Positions 24,144-33,652 of a stretch of DNA of 64,000 nt are shown here, one piece after another. A program made the position numbers and the translations under genes. Positions within the stretch are counted from its first letter, which is position 1. Every line of letters begins with the position of its first letter. Source of the stretch: Pseudoduganella rivuli (GTDB lineage: Bacteria; Pseudomonadota; Gammaproteobacteria; Burkholderiales; Burkholderiaceae_D); the NCBI RefSeq assembly GCF_009674485.1, contig NZ_WKJJ01000011.1:186001-250000 (forward strand), written 5' to 3'. The notes under the pieces are model-generated. The model was not told the DNA's origin and ran no database searches. It saw only the letters and a list, made by a program, of their open reading frames with translations.

Positions 24144-26735
24144 TCAACCGCGGTCTTCCTGTACCGGCGCCACGTATGCGGCTGCCAGCCCGCCCGTAAA
24201 AAAGTCGGCCTCGTCCGCATCGGCGGGCACGTCCGGGCCGGGCGCGCCACGCGCATACAGCGCCGACTGGTGGCGGAACGCGTCGCGCAGGTTATCGCGC
24301 AACCGGTGTTCGTCCCAGGGTTTGCTGCAAAACCGGTAAGCGGTGCCACGGTTGATCGCATCGAGCACGGCATCGAGATCGCGGTGTTCGGCCAGCAGGA
24401 CGCGTATGGTCTCCGGGCTCATTTTCTTGACGCGTTCCAGCAGCTCGGTGCCGCCCATCTGGGGCAGGCGCAGCGCGCACAGGATCACCTGGACCGGGTG
24501 GACGGCCAGGCACTCGAAGGCGTAGGCCGGCGTGGTGGCGCCCAGGATCTGGTAGCCATCGTTCTCCAGCATGGCGGCCAGCGCATCGACCACCTGCTGC
24601 TCTTCATGCACGATCAGCAGCGTCTGGCGTCCGCGCTGATGGCGCACCACCGCCGGCAGGCAGCGCCGGTCGCGCAGCAGGCCCGTCACCCCTTCCGCGT
24701 CCAGCGGCTTGCTGAAAAAATATCCCTGGAAGGCGTCGCACTTGCAGCGTCTCAGAAAGCTCAACTGCGCCACGCTTTCCACCCCCTCGGCCACGGTTTT
24801 CATGTGCAGCGACTGAGCCATCAGGATAATGGTCCGGGTCAGCGACGCATTTTCCGCATCGGACGCCAGATCCGTGATGAACGAACGGTCGATCTTCAGC
24901 ACATCGATGGGGAACCGTTTCAGGTAGGACAGGCTCGAATAGCCGGTGCCGAAATCGTCCAGCGCCAGGGTCACGCCGATGTCTTTCAGCTGCAACAGCG
25001 CATCCGTGACCGCCGTCCCTTCGCTCATCAGGATGCTTTCCGTCAGCTCCAGTTCCAGCGACGCGGCCGGCACCCCGGTGTCGGCCAGGACTTGCCGGAT
25101 CAACGCCGGGACGTCCTGGCGCGCGAACTGGCGGCCCGACAAGTTCACCGCCATGGTCAGCCGCGTATACCCCTGGTCATGCCAGCGGCGCAACTGGTTG
25201 CACGCGGTGCGCAGCACCCATTCGCCGATAGCGACAATGGCGCCCGTTTCCTCGGCCAGCGGGATGAATTCCGCCGGCGGCACGACGCCGTGGCCGGGAC
25301 GGCGCCAGCGCAGCAGCGCTTCCATCCCGAACATTTGCCCGTCCGGCAATGCCACCTTGGGTTGATAGCACAGCTCGAATTCGCCATGCGCCAGCGCCGT
25401 GCGCATGGCGCTCTGCAGCATCAGGTGGCGCTCCGCATCAGCGCCCATCTTGCGCGTGTAAAACTCGGCGCAATTGCGGCCCCGCCCTTTTGCCGCGTGC
25501 AGGGCGGCGTCCGCACAGCGCAGCAAGGCGTCGCAGCTGTCGCCATCCTGCGGGAAGACGCTGATGCCCATGCTGGCGGTCACATACAATTCATGGCCAT
25601 CGACGGCAAACGGCGCGGCAAACCGGCCCAGCACTTTCTGGGTCAGCGCACCGACCGACACGCTGGCGGCCACGCTATGCATCACCACCACGAACTCGCC
25701 GCCGCCCAGGCGCGCCACCGTATCGCATTCGCGCAGCGCATCCTTGAGGCGCGCCGCCACCTGGCGCAGCAGCGTATCGCCGGCGGCGTAGCCAAAGCTG
25801 TTGTTAATGTAGGTGAAGCCATCCAGGTCGAGGCAGCACATGACGATATGCTGGCCGGTACGGTGGGCCTGGGCGATCGCCTGCGTCACCCGGTCGTTCA
25901 GCAGGTTACGGTTCGGCACGTCGGTGAGCACGTCATAGTTCGCCATGCGCAGCGCCCGTGTTTCCTGCAGCTTGCGGTCGGTAATATCCTGCACCGTGCC
26001 ATACATGCGCAGCGGCTGGTGCGCCGGCGTCATGGCGACCTCGCATTTTCCCTGCACGTGGCGCTGCACGCCGTTGGCGCCCAGCAGACGGTATTCGACG
26101 TCAAAAGGCACGCCCAGCCGCAAGGCATTGAGCAGCGCAAGTTCGAGCAGCGGCCGGTCTTCCGGATGCACCGGCCGCAGCAATGCTTCGACACTGGCGT
26201 CGAGCGCCTCGTCGCCGACCCAGTACAACCGGCGCATTTCGTCGGAAAGGTGGATCTTGTGGCCGATGATGTCCCAGTACCAGCTCCCCACCGCCGCGAT
26301 GCTTTGCGCCCGGCTCAACTGGGCTTCGCGGGCCGCCAGTACGTGCAGGCAGTGGCGGGTGTCGAGCAGGTACCGGACCCGGCGCCTGAACAGCGTCGGA
26401 CAGACCGGTTTGCACAGGCAGTCGGTGGCCCCGGCGTCATAGGCCGCATCGATGGCATGGCTGTCATTCGGCGCCAGCAGGGCCAGCACGGGCACGGATT
26501 GCCCGTGCGGCAGCTTCCTGATGGTGCGGCATACCGTGTAGCCGTCCACCTCCGGCATGGCCATGTCCAGCACGACAATGTCCGGCAACATGGCTTCGGC
26601 CAGCGACAATCCCTGCAGGCTGTCGCCGGCCTCCTCCACCTGCGCGCCCAGTTGTTCCAGCAGCTGCCGGGTACGCTCCCGCTGGAGGTGATCGGCGGCA
26701 ATGACAAGTGCGGCAGGATGAAGCGGAACAGGCAT
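24144..26735 (-). CDS. REC-PAS-GGDEF-EAL-REC signalling protein
   Basis: About 863 residues from MPVPLHPAALV, chosen because GGGAG lies 6 bases upstream. Order: receiver (phospho-acceptor in VVLDMAMPEVDG, K in LCKPV), PAS (GSWYWDIIGHKIHLSDE), degenerate GGDEF with GGGEF in place of GGDEF but a conserved I-site RECD, EAL (MEALLRW, LELELTES, LALDDFGTGYSSL, KIDRSFI, AEGVES all present), and a second receiver whose acceptor Asp is missing (VILCALRLPQ). Expect an active c-di-GMP phosphodiesterase with an inactive, possibly nucleotide-sensing cyclase domain, controlled by phosphorylation. No histidine kinase gene is adjacent. Confidence 0.9.
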   Translation of the reverse strand: MPVPLHPAALVIAADHLQRERTRQLLEQLGAQVEEAGDSLQGLSLAEAMLPDIVVLDMAMPEVDGYTVCRTIRKLPHGQSVPVLALLAPNDSHAIDAAYDAGATDCLCKPVCPTLFRRRVRYLLDTRHCLHVLAAREAQLSRAQSIAAVGSWYWDIIGHKIHLSDEMRRLYWVGDEALDASVEALLRPVHPEDRPLLELALLNALRLGVPFDVEYRLLGANGVQRHVQGKCEVAMTPAHQPLRMYGTVQDITDRKLQETRALRMANYDVLTDVPNRNLLNDRVTQAIAQAHRTGQHIVMCCLDLDGFTYINNSFGYAAGDTLLRQVAARLKDALRECDTVARLGGGEFVVVMHSVAASVSVGALTQKVLGRFAAPFAVDGHELYVTASMGISVFPQDGDSCDALLRCADAALHAAKGRGRNCAEFYTRKMGADAERHLMLQSAMRTALAHGEFELCYQPKVALPDGQMFGMEALLRWRRPGHGVVPPAEFIPLAEETGAIVAIGEWVLRTACNQLRRWHDQGYTRLTMAVNLSGRQFARQDVPALIRQVLADTGVPAASLELELTESILMSEGTAVTDALLQLKDIGVTLALDDFGTGYSSLSYLKRFPIDVLKIDRSFITDLASDAENASLTRTIILMAQSLHMKTVAEGVESVAQLSFLRRCKCDAFQGYFFSKPLDAEGVTGLLRDRRCLPAVVRHQRGRQTLLIVHEEQQVVDALAAMLENDGYQILGATTPAYAFECLAVHPVQVILCALRLPQMGGTELLERVKKMSPETIRVLLAEHRDLDAVLDAINRGTAYRFCSKPWDEHRLRDNLRDAFRHQSALYARGAPGPDVPADADEADFFTGGLAAAYVAPVQEDRG

Positions 26736-26895
26736 AGGATGCTCCCGATGAGCCCGCATGAAAATGCGGCAGAAGCATTGTGCTCCATCAACACATAGTG
26801 AATCCTCACACATTTCCACTATGGCGGATTTGCAACACACATTGCCTCAGGATCAACTTATGTCCTGGACAGTCATTATCCGCATTCCGTTCCCG

Positions 26896-27522
26896 TCACC
26901 CGCCGGCCAGCCGCTCCTGCCAGGCCGCGACAAATTCCGCCGCGCTGAGCTCCAGGGCCTCTCGCCCCTGTCCGGGCCGGTACAGCTGGCTGCCGAGACC
27001 GAAACCAGTTGCGCCGGCTCTCAGCCAGGCCGGCATGTTTTCGGGTGTAATTCCGCCCACCGGCCACAGCGGAATATCCGGTGGCAGTACGGATTTCAGT
27101 GCGCTCAGGCCGCCAGTTCCCACGGTCTCGGCCGGGAACAGCTTCAGTGCGCCGGCGCCGGCCGCCAGCGCGGCAAAGGCTTCGGTCGGCGTGGCGACGC
27201 CCGGCGCCACCAGCATGTTCAGGCTGGCCGCCCGGGCAATCACCGCCTTGTCGCAATTCGGCGCCACCATCAGGCGCCCGCCGGCCGCATGCACGGCATC
27301 GACATCGGCCACCGTCAACATGGTGCCGCCACCGACAATCGCATCGGCGGGCTTCATTTTCGCCAGGATGGCGATGCATTCCAGCGCCCGGGGCCGGTTC
27401 AGCGGCACCTCGATCATGCGAAAGCCCGCGCCAAACAGCACGTCGCCAGCCATCGGCGCCTCGTCCGGCGTCAGTCCGCGCAATATCGCCACCAGTGGCG
27501 GATCAAACAGGACAGGGTTCAT
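26896..27522 (-). CDS. dgoA: 2-dehydro-3-deoxy-6-phosphogalactonate aldolase
   Basis: 208 residues, standard length for class I KDPG/KDPGal aldolases. It splits 2-keto-3-deoxy-6-phosphogalactonate into pyruvate and glyceraldehyde 3-phosphate. Motifs: VAILRGLTPDEA, base Glu in IEVPLNRP, GGGTMLTV and Schiff-base Lys127 in LKLFPAE. The EVPLNRP form and adjacent dgoK/dgoD genes separate it from the KDPG aldolase Eda. Its ATG shares a base with the dgoK stop (TAATG), so translation is coupled. It is the last gene of the minus-strand operon. Confidence 0.95.
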   Translation of the reverse strand: MNPVLFDPPLVAILRGLTPDEAPMAGDVLFGAGFRMIEVPLNRPRALECIAILAKMKPADAIVGGGTMLTVADVDAVHAAGGRLMVAPNCDKAVIARAASLNMLVAPGVATPTEAFAALAAGAGALKLFPAETVGTGGLSALKSVLPPDIPLWPVGGITPENMPAWLRAGATGFGLGSQLYRPGQGREALELSAAEFVAAWQERLAGG

Positions 27523-28445
27523 TACACGACTCCACTCTTCAAAAATTCAGCCAGCGCCGCGCAGTACACCATGTCGGGATCGAGCAGCGTTGCCCGCATA
27601 TTGAAGAGGGCGGCCACCTCGCCGTACATGCTGCTCAATGCCGGCGACGCGATCAGGCGCACCGCGGCGGCACTGGGGTCGCGGCTGTTTTCCCTGTCCG
27701 CCGCCGCGAATTCGGCGCCGATCAGCAGGCCGCTGACGCAGGCCCGGGCCTGCGTCGCCGGCATGTCACCGGCCACCACGCGGGCGCGGATGGAAAACAG
27801 CGCGCGCGATAGCGGACCGCCACGCCGCGCCAGCGCCACGCCGGCAGCCAGGCCGGCAGGATTATCGGCCAGCCCTGTTTCCATCAGCGGCGAGAGCGTG
27901 CCGTGCGCCGACAACAGGGAAAACAGCTCACCTGTCATATAGGTCGCCAGCCGTACGACTTTCCCCTGGCGCAGCAACGCCCATTTGCTGTGCGTACCGG
28001 GCAGGATGACCCAGCCGTCCCGGTGGCCGATCAGCACTGCGCCCAGCAGCTGGGTCTCCTCGCCACGCATGACGTCGGTGCCGCCATCGCGGCAGCAATA
28101 GCCCGGAACGATGCGCCAGTTACACCCCGCCGGCGCGCCCTGCACCGGTACCGCCTCGGCAGGCAACTGCTGCAAAGGCACCTTGCAGTCCAGGTAAGGA
28201 ACCTGCTGCCAGCCCAGTGCGCTGCCCACCATGCCGGACATGAGTACCGGCGTGGAGGGCGATGCGCGCAATTCCACCAGCAAGGCTTGCAGCGCATGCT
28301 CGAAGCGGCCGTTGCACGCCATGACGCCCTGATCGTCTTCATGTTTGCGCACGCAGTCACCAGTGCTGTCCAGCACATACGCGCGCCGGTTGGTTGTCCC
28401 CCAGTCGATGCCGACCAGCCGCACGTCCGGCACATCTCCCCGCAT
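27522..28445 (-). CDS. dgoK: 2-dehydro-3-deoxygalactonokinase
   Basis: 307 residues from MRGDVPDVRLVGIDWGTTN, with GGGAG 8 bases upstream; the open frame continues far upstream only because it overlies dgoD. It phosphorylates 2-keto-3-deoxygalactonate at O6 with ATP. The ASKHA phosphate-1 motif IDWGTTNRRAYVLD is at the N-terminus, followed by GEETQLLGA and PGTHSKWALL, signature segments of the DgoK family. It lies between dgoD (55 bases upstream) and dgoA (overlapping stop/start). Confidence 0.95.
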   Translation of the reverse strand: MRGDVPDVRLVGIDWGTTNRRAYVLDSTGDCVRKHEDDQGVMACNGRFEHALQALLVELRASPSTPVLMSGMVGSALGWQQVPYLDCKVPLQQLPAEAVPVQGAPAGCNWRIVPGYCCRDGGTDVMRGEETQLLGAVLIGHRDGWVILPGTHSKWALLRQGKVVRLATYMTGELFSLLSAHGTLSPLMETGLADNPAGLAAGVALARRGGPLSRALFSIRARVVAGDMPATQARACVSGLLIGAEFAAADRENSRDPSAAAVRLIASPALSSMYGEVAALFNMRATLLDPDMVYCAALAEFLKSGVV

Positions 28446-28500
28446 GGTGTTACTCCCTGCAAGCCCGGTCAGTACCCGGGCCTGCGTCAACGATGTTCGG

Positions 28501-29649
28501 TCACCACTCGGCGACGCTGCCGTCCGGGTGGCGCCACAGCGGGTTGCGCCAGTCCGGCGCGTGGCGGCTGGCTGCGATGATCCGGTCTTCGTCCATGTCG
28601 ACACCGAGGCCGGGCTTGGGCAGCGGCGCGATATAGCCCTGCTCCAGGCGGAAGTCTTCCGGATTGGTGACGTAGTCCAGCAATTCGGCGCCCTTGTTGT
28701 AATGGATGCCCATGCTCTGCTCCTGCAGCACGGCATTGTGCGAGACGAAGTCGATCTGCAGGCAGGCCGCCAGCGCCACCGGCCCCAACGGACAATGGGG
28801 CGCCAGTGCGATGTCGTACGCTTCGGCCATGCCGGCAATGCGCAGGCACTCGGTGATGCCGCCCGCATGCGACAGGTCCGGCTGCACGATGGCGATCCCG
28901 CCCCGTTCGAACACGTGCTTGAACTCGAAGCGGGAAAACATGCGCTCGCCCGCCGCCAGCGGTATCGATGTCGAGTCGGCGAGGCGCGGATAGTACTCCG
29001 CCTGCTCGGCCAGTACCGGTTCCTCGACAAACAATGGACGGAAAGGTTCCAGTTCCCGCAGCAGGACTTTTGCCATCGGCGCCGCGACACGGCCATGGAA
29101 ATCGATGCCGAATTCGATGTCGGTGCCGAAGGCTTCGCGTATCCCGGCTATGCGCGCCACGGCGGCATCGACGGCCCTGGCGTTGTCGACGATGCGCAGC
29201 TCTTCCGTGCCGTTCATCTTGAAGGTATCGATGCCCGCTTCGCGCATGGTGTTGATGTTGGCAATGATGTCGCCCGGCCGGTCGCCACCGACCCAGCTGT
29301 AAGTTTTCATGCGGTCGCGCACCAGGCCGCCCAGCAACTGGTAGACCGGCACGCCCAGCACCTTGCCCTTGATATCCCAGAGCGCCTGGTCGATGCCGGC
29401 AATCGCGCTCATCAGGATGGCGCCGCCTCGGTAAAAGCCCCCGCGGTACATGACCTGCCACAGGTCGTTGATGCGCGACGGGTCCTGGCCCATGATGTAG
29501 ACCGCCAGTTCATGCACGGCGGTTTCCACCGTGCGGGCCTTGCCTTCGATAACCGGTTCGCCCCAACCCGCCACGCCTTCATCCGTCTCGATTTTGACGA
29601 ACATCCAGCGCGGCGGCACGCGGTAGGTTGTCACTTCAGTGATTTTCAT
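28501..29649 (-). CDS. dgoD: D-galactonate dehydratase
   Basis: 382 residues, enolase superfamily. It removes water from D-galactonate to give 2-keto-3-deoxygalactonate. All expected residues are present: FKMNG, metal ligands Asp183 (with catalytic His185 in DFHGR), Glu209 (VEEP) and Glu235 (GER), and catalytic His285 in APHCPLGP, at the same numbers as in the E. coli enzyme. It begins 14 bases after the stop of the three-domain gene, firmly in the same operon. A different acid-sugar specificity is possible but DgoK/DgoA context makes galactonate most likely. Confidence 0.95.
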   Translation of the reverse strand: MKITEVTTYRVPPRWMFVKIETDEGVAGWGEPVIEGKARTVETAVHELAVYIMGQDPSRINDLWQVMYRGGFYRGGAILMSAIAGIDQALWDIKGKVLGVPVYQLLGGLVRDRMKTYSWVGGDRPGDIIANINTMREAGIDTFKMNGTEELRIVDNARAVDAAVARIAGIREAFGTDIEFGIDFHGRVAAPMAKVLLRELEPFRPLFVEEPVLAEQAEYYPRLADSTSIPLAAGERMFSRFEFKHVFERGGIAIVQPDLSHAGGITECLRIAGMAEAYDIALAPHCPLGPVALAACLQIDFVSHNAVLQEQSMGIHYNKGAELLDYVTNPEDFRLEQGYIAPLPKPGLGVDMDEDRIIAASRHAPDWRNPLWRHPDGSVAEW

Positions 29650-29663
29650 GGCGGCGCCTTTCC

Positions 29664-32600
29664 TCAGAGATCATCCCGCCGTGCGGCGTTGACGCCGACC
29701 GTGCCGGCCACGCCGACCGCGCCCGACGCGGCAAACGCGGCGGCGGACAGCGCCACGGCTTCGCCGCCATGGCCTCCGTCACCGGCGCCCTGCCTGCCGC
29801 GGTCGCGCCGCTGCAATTCCTGTACGGTCTCCGCCGCTTTTTTGCCGGCCAGGAAGGCGTGGTCCGAGTTGTAGTACTCCCACTCGCTGTAGCGGCCCGC
29901 CAGGATAATGTCGTGCCGGGCCAGCCACTCGCGCACGGTCTTCACGTTCTGCGCACGGGCATGGTCATACACCACGTAGGCATAAGGCATGTCGACCAGG
30001 CTGGTCGTCAGTACCGTGTCTTCCGGTGTCATCATGCCGACCTTGATGCAGTCGGCAATGCAGCGCCGCACCAGTTCCTCGCCATCGATGGGAAGCGGCT
30101 TCCACGGCGAATACGAGATTTCACACGTGATGCCGAAGCCGCCGGGGGCGTTGCATTCCGGACTGGCGTTGCCCTGCACGAAGATGCGGTGGAATATCGT
30201 GTCTTCCGGATAGTAGATCCAGTGCTTGTCGGTGACGTTTTCACGGCCGATGCCGATATTCACGCAGCGGATCGAGATATGGCGCAGCCCCTGCGCCGCG
30301 GCACGGACATGGGCCGGCGCCTGGGCGCCGATCAGCTTCACCAGCTCCGGCAGCGGCATGGTGCTGATCAACTGGTCATACTGGAAGCGGCGGCCGTCGC
30401 GCAGCGCCACGGTTTTCTCGGCGGGCAGCACTTGCGCCACGTCCGCATCCAGCTCGATCCGGCCCTTGATATGCGGCAGGAACCCGTTCATCAGCGCCTG
30501 GAAACCTCCCCGGCGCGGATAACCGAAGCGCGCATTCGGTCCCATCGGGCGTGGCACGGGCTGCAGCGCGCCGTCGATGATTTCTCCCAGGTCCGGCAGC
30601 GGCACCCGGCCGCCCAGCCACGACGTTTCCATCTCGCTCAGCGGCACGGTCCACAGCTTGCGGTTGTAGGGAATCGCAAAGTGCCTGGCAATCCCCGCCC
30701 CCCACACCTTGTAGATGAATTCCTCGAAATTCCGTGGCCCGGGCTGCACCGCGCTGTGCGAAGCATTGGCGGTATCCGTGGTGCCGTCGGCACAGCAATC
30801 CTCGACGTCCGGCAACGCGCAGCCGGCAGGCTTGGCGGCCTCCGCATTCCCATAGCGCGCCTCGATGGCGCCGACGATGCATTCCTTGATCACATCCGGA
30901 GGCAAGCCATACAACGCTCCCTGGAACGGATAGCGCGTAAACACCTGCTTGCTGTACACCCAGGCTTCGCGCATCTGCCAGTGCTGGTTATCGCCCAGCA
31001 GCACGTCGTACAGTTTCAATACATACGGATCGTTGGAAAACATGATGTGGCCCGCGTGATCGAACGTGAAGCCGTTGTCCTGGATCGAGCGGCACCAGCC
31101 GCCGACAGTCGCATTGCGCTCCAGCAGCACGGTGTCGGCGCCCAGGTGGTAGGCGGCGGACAGGCCGGTCGGCCCGCCGCCGATGATCACGGCCGATCCC
31201 CGGTGTGTGCCAGCCGCCGGACGGCGCAGTGTATTCACGCTGGCGGCGCCCTGGGCGCCGTGGGCCTGCACCCGCGTATCGGAACCGTCAACCGGCGCAT
31301 GCACATCGGCGGCGGCGCGCTCGCCCGGCGGCGCCCGCGTGCCGCGCCGTCCAGGCGGCGTGGTGTCCATCAGGTGGCGCATCCGGTCCACCGTGCTTTC
31401 CCACGAGGTGCCGGCAACGACATCGCGCATGCGCGCGGCCATCGTCGCGGTCTGTTCCGGCGTTTGCGCCAGCGCGGCTTCGCAATGGGCCAGGAATTCC
31501 TCCGGCGTATGGCCGATCGCCACGATATCGCCGTAGGGTTGCTCGACGTCACGGATGGCCGTGCTGACCACCGGCAATTGCGCCGCCATGTATTCCAGGA
31601 CCTTGGTCGGACTGATGAAGCGGGTCGCCTCGTTCAGCGCGAACGGCATCAGGCACACGTCCCATCCGGCCAGGAACTGCGGCAGCGCCTTGTACGACTG
31701 CTGCCCCAGGTAATGGATATTGCGGCGCTGCGGCAACGATGCGGGGTCGATTTTCACGATCGGGCCGACCAGGACCAGTTCCCAGTCCGCGTGCGCATCG
31801 GCCAGGAACGCCACCAGTTGCGCATCGAGGCGTTCGTCGATGACGCCATAGAAACCCAGGCGCGGGCGGCCGATATGGTCGTGCAGCGGATGGCCGTTAC
31901 TGCGGTCCAGCGCCTGCTCGAAATGCACCGCGTCGACACTGCTGGGGAAGCAATGCGCGTTGGAATGGCGGCTGCGCTTGGCTTCATACAGGCTGGGGCC
32001 GCCGGTAAACACGAGGTCGGCGATATTGAGCAGCGCGCCCTCGCGCTGTAACAACTGTTTCGGCGGATTGCTGAATGCCGCCAGTTCGTCCATGCAGTCG
32101 TACACCACCAGGCCCGCATGCAACGGCGCCAGCAGCGGCAGCGCCATCGGCGTATAGAACCAGACGATGGGTTCCTCGCCGGGCGTCGCCAACTGATCCA
32201 TCATGGGCAGCAGCAGTGCAATCTGGTCGTCGTGAAACCCGGGCGCGTGGATCGGCGTGTGCGGCTGGCAGACCGTGAGGTTCGGCGCCGGCTGCGACAT
32301 CTTCAGTTCCGCCGGGCCCTCGGCGTAGACCGGTTCTTCGACAAACAGCACCTTGTAATGCTGCGCCAGCCGGCTCAGCAACTGCTGCGGCCGCTGGTAG
32401 ACGAAGTTCCAGCGCAGATGGCAGAACACGATGACGGTTTGCATGATTCTCTCCCTTGTGTCCCCTTGCGGGACGTTGTAGTGGCACAGCTGCGCGGTAA
32501 GGCGCTGTGCCTGTTTCAGGGCCGTGGCATAGGGCGCCACGGTGACCCTGTCGAGTGATACGTTGGGCGGCCCCTGAATCCCGCATTCGAGGTCCCACAG

Positions 32601-33641
32601 GCCGCTGCGGTGCCAATGCGCGGGGTTGTCCCAGTCCGGCCGGTCGACGACGGGATACAGACAGATGCCACGGAAGTCCACGCCACGTTCGATCGACATC
32701 GCGGCCTGCTCGGCGCATTCGCGTATCCACACGCCACGGCCGCTGCCGACATGGCTGGTTTCAGCCAGCAGCAATGGGCGCTGATAGCGCTGCCACAGTT
32801 CTTCCATGATCTGGTGCAACGGTTCGCGGCGCGGATGGTCGAGGTGCCACCACAGCCTGTCGTTGGTGCCGCTTTCCCACTGGTTGGAGTGGTAATAATT
32901 GCAGCCGATGATGTCCAGGTATTTCGGCGCGCCGCCCAGCTCCGGCGCGCGGGCGCCGCACAGCATGTCCCAGGCGTCGAACTGCGATGCGCGCCAGCCG
33001 GCGGCCTGCCCGGCCCATTCCGGATGGTCCAGCGGCGCCACCACGTGGATCACGGGATCGCACTGCAGGATGCGCGCGCCGGGTGCGACTTCCCGGATGG
33101 CATCGCAGCCGGCGATGGTGGCGCGCACCAGCTGGCGCTTGCCTTCCTCGCCCGGGTCCGGGTGATCCATGTTTTTGTGGCGGAACATGTGCACGGACAA
33201 ACCCCAGCACATGAATGAAATCTCGTTGATGGGCGAATAGACCGGGGTGTCCCCGACGTAAGGCGCCAGGAATTCCGCCGCGGCGCGGCAGTAGCGGGCA
33301 AAGCGCGTAATGAATTCCGGCGCGTACAGGTCGATATCGTCCGGCAGGCCATAGTGGCAGAACGTCCAGCACACCTGCAAGCCCAGTTCCTGCGCGGCCC
33401 TGGCCCGGTCTTCGATGACGGAAAAGTCGAACACGCCGTTGCGCTCCACCAGGCGCCAGCCGATGGATTCACGCACGGTGCGGATGCCGAACTCCGCCAG
33501 CCTCTCATAGTCTTCGCGGGCCCGTTCCAGATGCCCCGTCACCAGGTTCATATCCTGCGGGCGGCCGGCATGGTTGACATGGTCCGCCCCTTCATAGCCG
33601 GCCTGCCAGAACGATGCAAACGGCGGTGCTTCGAACGTCAT
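29664..33641 (-). CDS. Three-domain protein: glycosidase-like + glycosyltransferase + UDP-Galp-mutase-like flavoprotein
   Basis: 1325 residues from [15 protein letters not shown], with AAGGGG 6 bases upstream (a GTG five codons earlier overlaps the GH2 stop). Residues 1-395: a clan-GH-A-like barrel with acid/base Glu140 (SPINEISF) and nucleophile Glu294 (LLAETSH). Residues 400-790: a GT-B glycosyltransferase-like domain ([32 protein letters not shown]). Residues 795-815: an Ala/Pro/Gly-rich linker. Residues 816-1270: an FAD domain ([35 protein letters not shown]) like UDP-galactopyranose mutases and related amine-oxidase-fold proteins, then a Gly/Ala-rich tail. No signal peptide. Domain 2 also has its own internal start. 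The combination suggests making or remodelling a galactose-containing glycan. Confidence 0.8.
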   Translation of the reverse strand: MTFEAPPFASFWQAGYEGADHVNHAGRPQDMNLVTGHLERAREDYERLAEFGIRTVRESIGWRLVERNGVFDFSVIEDRARAAQELGLQVCWTFCHYGLPDDIDLYAPEFITRFARYCRAAAEFLAPYVGDTPVYSPINEISFMCWGLSVHMFRHKNMDHPDPGEEGKRQLVRATIAGCDAIREVAPGARILQCDPVIHVVAPLDHPEWAGQAAGWRASQFDAWDMLCGARAPELGGAPKYLDIIGCNYYHSNQWESGTNDRLWWHLDHPRREPLHQIMEELWQRYQRPLLLAETSHVGSGRGVWIRECAEQAAMSIERGVDFRGICLYPVVDRPDWDNPAHWHRSGLWDLECGIQGPPNVSLDRVTVAPYATALKQAQRLTAQLCHYNVPQGDTRERIMQTVIVFCHLRWNFVYQRPQQLLSRLAQHYKVLFVEEPVYAEGPAELKMSQPAPNLTVCQPHTPIHAPGFHDDQIALLLPMMDQLATPGEEPIVWFYTPMALPLLAPLHAGLVVYDCMDELAAFSNPPKQLLQREGALLNIADLVFTGGPSLYEAKRSRHSNAHCFPSSVDAVHFEQALDRSNGHPLHDHIGRPRLGFYGVIDERLDAQLVAFLADAHADWELVLVGPIVKIDPASLPQRRNIHYLGQQSYKALPQFLAGWDVCLMPFALNEATRFISPTKVLEYMAAQLPVVSTAIRDVEQPYGDIVAIGHTPEEFLAHCEAALAQTPEQTATMAARMRDVVAGTSWESTVDRMRHLMDTTPPGRRGTRAPPGERAAADVHAPVDGSDTRVQAHGAQGAASVNTLRRPAAGTHRGSAVIIGGGPTGLSAAYHLGADTVLLERNATVGGWCRSIQDNGFTFDHAGHIMFSNDPYVLKLYDVLLGDNQHWQMREAWVYSKQVFTRYPFQGALYGLPPDVIKECIVGAIEARYGNAEAAKPAGCALPDVEDCCADGTTDTANASHSAVQPGPRNFEEFIYKVWGAGIARHFAIPYNRKLWTVPLSEMETSWLGGRVPLPDLGEIIDGALQPVPRPMGPNARFGYPRRGGFQALMNGFLPHIKGRIELDADVAQVLPAEKTVALRDGRRFQYDQLISTMPLPELVKLIGAQAPAHVRAAAQGLRHISIRCVNIGIGRENVTDKHWIYYPEDTIFHRIFVQGNASPECNAPGGFGITCEISYSPWKPLPIDGEELVRRCIADCIKVGMMTPEDTVLTTSLVDMPYAYVVYDHARAQNVKTVREWLARHDIILAGRYSEWEYYNSDHAFLAGKKAAETVQELQRRDRGRQGAGDGGHGGEAVALSAAAFAASGAVGVAGTVGVNAARRDDL
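32444..32457 (-). promoter_or_regulatory. Internal ribosome binding site and ATG at the glycosidase/glycosyltransferase junction
   Basis: AAGGGAG lies 6 bases before an in-frame ATG (Met400 of the fusion) whose product begins [16 protein letters not shown], a typical N-terminus for this glycosyltransferase type. It allows separate translation of domains 2-3 alongside the full fusion. Confidence 0.6.
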
Positions 33642-33652
33642 CGGTAACCCCT

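Noticed and set aside
24090-26798. A 902-codon plus-strand reading frame opposite the c-di-GMP protein
   Set aside because: Antisense shadow of an unambiguous multi-domain gene, with no ribosome site and no motif.
27522-29096. A longer 524-codon form of the 2-dehydro-3-deoxygalactonokinase gene
   Set aside because: The extra N-terminal part overlies dgoD in another frame; the kinase family begins at the IDWGTTN region and a good ribosome site precedes the start at 28445.
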